Below, one piece after another: positions 59,396 through 64,000 of a DNA stretch of 64,000 nt. The notes under the pieces are model-generated. The model was not told where the DNA came from. It saw only the letters and a program-made list of their open reading frames with translations, and did not search any database. The DNA comes from an uncultured Oscillospiraceae bacterium (lineage in GTDB: Bacteria; Bacillota; Clostridia; Oscillospirales; Oscillospiraceae): the NCBI GenBank assembly GCA_934667095.1, contig CAKULE010000004.1:1-64000 (forward strand), given 5' to 3'. Made by a program: the position numbers and the translations under genes. The stretch's first letter is position 1, and every line of letters starts with the position of its first letter.

Positions 59396-59910
59396 GACGG
59401 AAGGGAACCGCCGCCCGGGTGTCCTTTCCCGCGGTGCTCGGTGCGGTCTCTCTGATTTTGGTCTACATCGCCTCCGTTGTGCCGACAGGGAATTGGGGTC
59501 TGGTGGCGGTAGCCGGTGTGCTGCCTGCTGCCGCGGTGATCTCTGTGGGGCTGGGCGCCGGCGTACTCTGCTGGGCCGGCGTGTCCCTGCTGTCTTTCCT
59601 GCTTCTGCCGGGAAAGTTCTGCGCCCTGCTGTACACGGCGCTGTTCGGCCTGTACCCGCTGGTGAAGTCGCTGATCGAGCGCCTTCGGAAGCGTGGGATG
59701 GAATACCTGCTGAAGCTGGTCTTCTTCAATGCCTCCTTCACGTTGATTTTTCTGATTATGCGGACTGCGGTGCTGGACTCCCTTCCCGCCGCGCTGGGCA
59801 CCATGTGGGTGCTCTACTTGGTGGCCAACGCGGTATTTTTGATCTATGATTTCGGCTTCAGCCGTTTGATCAGCTTTTACGTGGCCCGGATCGGCCGGGC
59901 CGTCCGATAA
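59392..59910 (+). CDS. polytopic membrane protein of unknown function
   Basis: A 172-aa protein with about five to six hydrophobic segments ([52 protein letters not shown]). No family that I recognise with confidence. The ATG at 59392 has GGAGG 6 nt upstream and overlaps the J-protein stop (ATGA), so it belongs to the DUF5685-J protein unit. Confidence 0.75.
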   Translation: MRRKGTAARVSFPAVLGAVSLILVYIASVVPTGNWGLVAVAGVLPAAAVISVGLGAGVLCWAGVSLLSFLLLPGKFCALLYTALFGLYPLVKSLIERLRKRGMEYLLKLVFFNASFTLIFLIMRTAVLDSLPAALGTMWVLYLVANAVFLIYDFGFSRLISFYVARIGRAVR

Positions 59911-59932
59911 TTTCTGAAAAGAGGAGTCGCCT

Positions 59933-60820
59933 ATGATCAGAAGTATGACCGGCTATGGCCGGGGAGAGCGGACCTACGAGGACATGACCGTTACCGTAGA
60001 GCTGCGCTCTGTTAACAACCGGTATCTGGACTGCACGGTCAAGATGCCCCGCACCTATATCTTTGCAGAGGACACCATCAAGGAGCAGATCCAGAGCAAG
60101 GTGGGCCGCGGCAAGGTGGATGTGTTCGTCAACGTGGCCCACACCGCCGGTGAGGAATTGTCTGTTACAGTCAACGAGCCGCTGGCGCAGGCGTATATGG
60201 ACGCGTTGCTCCGCCTGCATGAGCTGGGCGGCGGCCTTGGAGTCCGGAGGGACTACAAGCCCACCGATCTGGCCCGTTTCCCGGATGTGCTGGTGGTGGA
60301 GAAAAAGCAGGAGGATCTGGAGCTTGTCCGGGACCGTCTGCTGGAGGCTCTGGCCTTGGCGCTGGAGGACTTTAACGCCATGCGGGAGCGCGAGGGCTCC
60401 CGTCTGGCTGCAGACATTCTCGGTCGGGCCGACACCATTGAGAGCCTGACCGCCGCCGTGGAGACCCAGTCTCCCAAGACTGTAGCTGACTACCGGGCCC
60501 GGCTGGAGGCCAAGATGCGCGAGATGCTCCAGAACACTCAGATCGACGAAGGCCGGCTGCTCACCGAGGCGGCCATCTTCGCCGACAAGGTGGCCGTGGA
60601 TGAGGAGACCGTCCGCCTGCACAGCCATCTCTCCCAGCTGCGGGACATGCTGGGAAAGGGCGGCGCCGTGGGCCGCAAGCTGGATTTCCTGATTCAGGAG
60701 TTCAACCGGGAGGCCAATACCATCGGTTCCAAATGCAGTGACATCGAGGTCACCCGCATGGTCGTGGATATCAAGGCAGAAATCGAGAAGATCCGCGAGC
60801 AGGTACAGAACATCGAATGA
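59933..60820 (+). CDS. YicC family endoribonuclease-like protein
   Basis: A 295-aa protein of the YicC/YloC family, with the N-terminal signature [12 protein letters not shown] and the C-terminal DUF1732 region ([17 protein letters not shown]). Members in other bacteria are reported to act as endoribonucleases. GAGGAG lies upstream of the ATG. It heads the yicC-remA-gmk-rpoZ-priA arrangement usual in Firmicutes. Confidence 0.93.
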   Translation: MIRSMTGYGRGERTYEDMTVTVELRSVNNRYLDCTVKMPRTYIFAEDTIKEQIQSKVGRGKVDVFVNVAHTAGEELSVTVNEPLAQAYMDALLRLHELGGGLGVRRDYKPTDLARFPDVLVVEKKQEDLELVRDRLLEALALALEDFNAMREREGSRLAADILGRADTIESLTAAVETQSPKTVADYRARLEAKMREMLQNTQIDEGRLLTEAAIFADKVAVDEETVRLHSHLSQLRDMLGKGGAVGRKLDFLIQEFNREANTIGSKCSDIEVTRMVVDIKAEIEKIREQVQNIE

Positions 60821-60836
60821 GAACGGAGGGGCGCGT

Positions 60837-61091
60837 GTGAAGCTGGTGAATATCGGGTTCGGAAACGCGGTCTCCGCCCGGCGGATTGTGGCCATTGTCA
60901 GCCCGGAGTCTGCCCCCATCAAGCGCTTGGGGCAGGAGGCCCGGGATGGCGGCGTGCTCATCGACGCCAGCTTTGGACGAAAGACCAAGGCGGTGCTCAT
61001 TATGGACAGCGGCCATGTGATCTGGTCCTCTCTGACGCCGGAGGTACTGATGGAACGCTGCGAGGAAGGAAAAGAGGAAGAGACGGAATGA
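60837..61091 (+). CDS. remA: extracellular matrix regulator RemA (DUF370)
   Basis: An 84-aa DNA-binding protein of the RemA/DUF370 family. [30 protein letters not shown] and [20 protein letters not shown] are conserved. In Bacillus it activates biofilm matrix and osmoprotection genes. The GTG at 60837 has GGAGGGG upstream. The stop overlaps gmk by 4 nt. Confidence 0.95.
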   Translation: MKLVNIGFGNAVSARRIVAIVSPESAPIKRLGQEARDGGVLIDASFGRKTKAVLIMDSGHVIWSSLTPEVLMERCEEGKEEETE

Positions 61092-61723
61092 ACGGAGAAG
61101 CAGGAGAGAATCGTGGACAGCTGATCGTGCTCTCCGGACCCTCTGGGGTCGGGAAGAGCACGGTGATCGCCCGGCTTTTGGCCAGCAGGCCGGACATCTA
61201 TTTTTCGGTGTCTTACACCACCCGTACCCCAAGACCCGGGGAGCAGGACGGCGTGAACTATAACTTTGTCTCCCGGGCGGAGTTCGAGCGGATGATCGCC
61301 GATGGCGAGCTGCTGGAGTACGCCGAGTATGTGGGCAATTACTATGGGACCTCCCTGAAGGTCATTCAGGACAAGCTGGCGCATGGGACTGATGTCCTGC
61401 TGGACATCGAGGTTCAGGGCGCGGCGAAGGTGCGGGAGCGCTGCCCCGAGGCAGTGCTGGTGTTTATCCTGCCGCCCTCTCCGCGGATCCTGGCTGAGCG
61501 CCTGCGGGGCCGCAGCACTGATTCGGAGGATGTCATCGCCCTCCGGCTGGAGCGGGCCCGGGCAGAGTGCCGGGAGAGCCTGAGCTACGACTACATCGTC
61601 GTCAATGACGACGTGGACCACGCAGCTCATGAGCTGCGTGCGATCCTGGACGCCTACCACTGCCGCACCGAGGTCAGAAAGCATCTGGCTGAGCATATCA
61701 TCGGGCAGACGGCCCATGCCTGA
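61088..61723 (+). CDS. gmk: guanylate kinase
   Basis: A 211-aa kinase converting GMP to GDP. P-loop GPSGVGKST (about 17-25), GMP-binding [19 protein letters not shown] and lid region are intact. Co-translated with remA. Confidence 0.97.
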   Translation: MNGEAGENRGQLIVLSGPSGVGKSTVIARLLASRPDIYFSVSYTTRTPRPGEQDGVNYNFVSRAEFERMIADGELLEYAEYVGNYYGTSLKVIQDKLAHGTDVLLDIEVQGAAKVRERCPEAVLVFILPPSPRILAERLRGRSTDSEDVIALRLERARAECRESLSYDYIVVNDDVDHAAHELRAILDAYHCRTEVRKHLAEHIIGQTAHA

Positions 61724-61786
61724 CGCATTGTCGGCAGAAGCACTGTAATACTAGAATATCCATCGTTTAGAAAGGAACTGATCAAT

Positions 61787-62023
61787 ATGCTGCTCTATCC
61801 CCCTATGAAGGAACTGCTCAAGAATGTGCCCAGCCGCTATCTGCTGGTGAATATGGTGGCCAGCCGTGCCCGCAAGATCTCCAGCGAGGCCGAGGTGGAC
61901 GGCATTTCTCTGGATGAGAAGCCTGTCTCCATGGCCGTGCAGGAGGTGGCGGACGGTCTGCTGCGCTATGACGAGGCCAACGACACCGTCTGCGACGAGA
62001 CCTCCTTTGAGGATCAGGACTGA
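61787..62023 (+). CDS. rpoZ: DNA-directed RNA polymerase subunit omega
   Basis: A 78-aa omega subunit aiding RNA polymerase assembly. SRYLLVNMVASRARKISSEA is the diagnostic helix, followed by SMAVQEVADG. AAAGGA lies upstream of the ATG; 63 bp after gmk. Confidence 0.93.
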   Translation: MLLYPPMKELLKNVPSRYLLVNMVASRARKISSEAEVDGISLDEKPVSMAVQEVADGLLRYDEANDTVCDETSFEDQD

Positions 62024-62035
62024 AATATTCCGAGA

Positions 62036-62089
62036 GTGAGCGGCAGCGCTGTCTTCCAAGTGAGGATGGCCCAGCGCCGCTCGCTTTTT
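62036..62089 (+). terminator. terminator/attenuator between rpoZ and priA
   Basis: GAGCGGC(A)GCGCTG pairs with CAGCGC-CGCTC (small bulge) and is followed by GCTTTTT. Confidence 0.6.
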
Positions 62090-62110
62090 GGGTAGTAGAG
62101 GAGGGAGCAA

Positions 62111-64000
62111 ATGGCATATATTGCGAAAATTGCTGTGGCTGCGGCCACCTATGCCATTGACCGTCCCTACGACTATCTTGTTCCGCCGGAGCTGACCGGC
62201 ACTTTGCGCCCGGGGATGCGGGCGGCCGTGCCCTTTGGGGCAGGCAACCGCACCAGCGACGGTATTGTGCTCTCTTGTCAGGAAGGGCAGCCGCCGGAGA
62301 AGGTCAAGCTCAAATATGTGCTGGCTCAGCTGGACGAGGAACCCATGATGGATACAGCGGCCATCCAGCTGGCTCTCTGGATGCGGGACCGGTATTTCTG
62401 CACCGTGTACGACGCTGCCCGGATCATGCTCCCTGCGGGCCTTTGGTTCGAATTGAAGGACTGCTGGCGCATGGCGGAGGGCGTAGACCGGGAGCAGCTC
62501 TTTGCCGCCGCAGGAGAGAGCCGGAATGCCCGCCGTCTGGCGGAGCTGCTGCTGGCCAATGACGGCTGGGCAGAGCTGGGGCAGATCAGGCTGTCTTTCG
62601 GCACAGCCGACCCGAATCCTGCGATCCGACAGCTGGCCGAGGCGGGAGTGGTTACCCGCGAGACCAGCGCCGCCCGGGGAATCGGGGACAAGACCGAGCA
62701 GATCGCCTCTTTGGCTGTTGACCCAACGGAGGCCATGGCTCAGATCACTCCGAAACGCCGCCGGGCTCCGCTGCAATATGCGGCGGTAGAGGCTCTGTGC
62801 GCCGTGGGCCGGGTATCCGCCAAAGAACTGTGCTATTTTACCGGTGCCTCTATGGCGACCCTGCGGGCGCTGGAGCGGGCAGGGCTGATCGCCCTCACAA
62901 AGCAGGAGGTCTACCGCCGCCCGTCACTGCCGGCCGTCCCGGCTAAACCACCGGAGGTGGTACTCAACGAAGAACAGCAGGCGGCCTTTGACGAACTGGC
63001 TGCGCTGAGCGCTGGCGGCCCTGCAGCGGCGCTGCTCTACGGTGTCACCGGCAGTGGCAAGACCTTGGTTTATCTGAAGCTCATCCGCTACCTGCTGGGC
63101 ACCGGTCGGTCAGTCATCGTTCTGGTGCCGGAGATCGCGTTGACGCCCCAGTTGATGGAGCGGTTCCTGACCCATTTTGGAGAACAGGTGGCGCTGCTTC
63201 ACAGCGGTCTCTCCACCGGAGAGCGGTGTGACGAGTGGAAACGGGTCCGCCGGGGTGAGGCGCGATTGGTGGTGGGTACCCGCTCTGCCGTTTTTGCACC
63301 GGTGAGGCATTTAGGCGCCATCATTCTGGACGAGGAGCAGGAGCCATCCTATAAGTCGGAGCAGAACCCCCGCTATCATGCCAGAGACGTTGCGAAATAT
63401 AGGTGTATAAAGGAAAATGCCTTGCTGGTCATGGGCTCTGCCACGCCCTCTGTGGAGACCATGTATCATGCCAAGACCGGGGACCATCGCCTGATCTTCC
63501 TCCGCCAACGGTACAATGAGCAGGCCCTTCCTGCGGTCCATATTGTGGATATGAAGGAGGAGCTGCATGCAGGAAACGGCGGCTGCGTCAGCCGATTTCT
63601 GCTGGACGAGCTTCGTCAGACCGTTGACCGGGGCGAACAGGCCATCCTGTTTCTCAATCGCCGGGGCGCCAGCCGTTTGGTCACATGCGGCGAGTGTGGG
63701 CAGATCCCGGCCTGTCCCCGGTGTTCCGTCAATCTGACTTACCACTCTGCCAACCGGCGGCTGATGTGCCACTATTGCGGCCATTCGGAGTCTCTGCCGG
63801 AACGCTGCCCCGTCTGCGGCGGACTTCTGCGGTTTGTGGGCGCAGGGACACAGAAGGCGGAGGAGGAGCTGCGGGAGCTGCTGCCCGGCGTGGAAATACT
63901 GCGGATGGACACCGATGCGGTCAGCGCCACCAACAGCCACGAGGTGATTCTGGACCGTTTCCGCAAGCGAAAAGCCTCCATTCTTTTGGGGACTCAGATG
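62111..64000 (+). CDS. priA: primosomal protein N' / replication restart helicase PriA (partial)
   Basis: The first 630 codons, open to the window end. PriA restarts stalled replication forks. The N-terminal DNA-binding domain (about 1-105; IDRPYDYLVPPEL) and winged helix precede the helicase core. Walker A is GVTGSGKT (about 314-321), the DEAH-like box is LDEEQEPSYK, and motif III is MGSATPS. The zinc-binding Cys pairs CGECGQIPACPRC and CHYCGH...CPVCGG follow. The last helicase motifs and C-terminus lie beyond the edge. coaBC, often between rpoZ and priA, is absent here. Confidence 0.97.
   Translation, partial: MAYIAKIAVAAATYAIDRPYDYLVPPELTGTLRPGMRAAVPFGAGNRTSDGIVLSCQEGQPPEKVKLKYVLAQLDEEPMMDTAAIQLALWMRDRYFCTVYDAARIMLPAGLWFELKDCWRMAEGVDREQLFAAAGESRNARRLAELLLANDGWAELGQIRLSFGTADPNPAIRQLAEAGVVTRETSAARGIGDKTEQIASLAVDPTEAMAQITPKRRRAPLQYAAVEALCAVGRVSAKELCYFTGASMATLRALERAGLIALTKQEVYRRPSLPAVPAKPPEVVLNEEQQAAFDELAALSAGGPAAALLYGVTGSGKTLVYLKLIRYLLGTGRSVIVLVPEIALTPQLMERFLTHFGEQVALLHSGLSTGERCDEWKRVRRGEARLVVGTRSAVFAPVRHLGAIILDEEQEPSYKSEQNPRYHARDVAKYRCIKENALLVMGSATPSVETMYHAKTGDHRLIFLRQRYNEQALPAVHIVDMKEELHAGNGGCVSRFLLDELRQTVDRGEQAILFLNRRGASRLVTCGECGQIPACPRCSVNLTYHSANRRLMCHYCGHSESLPERCPVCGGLLRFVGAGTQKAEEELRELLPGVEILRMDTDAVSATNSHEVILDRFRKRKASILLGTQM

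Noticed and set aside
1..64000. CRISPR arrays, insertion sequences, rRNA genes, replication origin
   Set aside because: No regularly spaced direct repeats, no transposase frames, no rRNA sequence and no dnaA-box cluster were seen; the only mobile-element traces are the remnants at 30.7-31.3 kb.

Overview
This 64 kb window is GC-rich bacterial chromosome from a spore-forming Clostridia member, most likely the Oscillospiraceae (Flavonifractor/Intestinimonas-like). The evidence is the gene repertoire: GlgC with GlgD, Rex, DUF4364, RemA, a SpoIVFA/SpoIVFB-type pair, RbgA, CdaA-CdaR and DUF5685, together with Shine-Dalgarno-led genes and clear sigma-A promoters. The assignment is inferred from gene families; no rRNA is present. 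There are three tRNA genes (Leu-UAG, Ser-CGA, Arg-ACG) and RNase P RNA. I saw no CRISPR array and no intact mobile element.

Layout. 1-2.9 kb: a truncated Ktr/Trk potassium channel gene, divergent from a KdpD/KdpE-like two-component pair. 2.9-4.6 kb: decayed genes (a truncated ECF sigma factor and a hybrid sensor kinase without its kinase core). 4.7-16.5 kb: a possible uncharacterised catabolic regulon. It has a MaoC hydratase facing a long operon of a KAS III-like enzyme, a five-part branched-chain-amino-acid-type ABC transporter, two paralogous alpha/beta hydrolases flanking a CoA-transferase, then a TetR regulator with a third hydrolase. Both promoters of the divergent region carry the same 17-bp operator-like repeat just downstream of the -10 box. 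16.5-19.7 kb: mgtE with a long structured leader and small upstream ORF, then two decayed alpha/beta hydrolases. 19.7-28.8 kb: tRNA-Leu and a glycogen operon (glgB-glgC-glgD-glgA-GH13-pgi). 28.9-32.4 kb: a MATE exporter, tRNA-Ser, and mobile-element debris abutting a broken MalT-like regulator gene.

32.5-40.8 kb: rnpB, a membrane protein/DUF4364 pair, a three-gene SpoIID/peptidoglycan-binding operon, rex, an SLH protein, tRNA-Arg and an M23/M50 peptidase pair. 40.8-64 kb: compact housekeeping operons: rplS; rbgA-rnhB-yraN-dipeptidase-thrC-phosphoesterase; tig, clpP, clpX, lon, engB; ispD-ispF; DUF3343-cysteine desulfurase; cdaA-cdaR; DUF5685-J protein-membrane protein; yicC-remA-gmk-rpoZ-priA (truncated by the window end).

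How genes work together. The 5-16 kb cluster looks like uptake of a small carboxylate by the ABC transporter, CoA activation by the CoA-transferase, and processing by hydratase, KAS III-like enzyme and hydrolases under TetR control; the substrate cannot be read from the sequence. The glycogen operon holds activation of glucose-1-phosphate, polymerisation, branching and a GH13 hydrolase, with pgi linking to glycolysis. tig-clpP-clpX-lon-engB groups protein folding, proteolysis and ribosome assembly.
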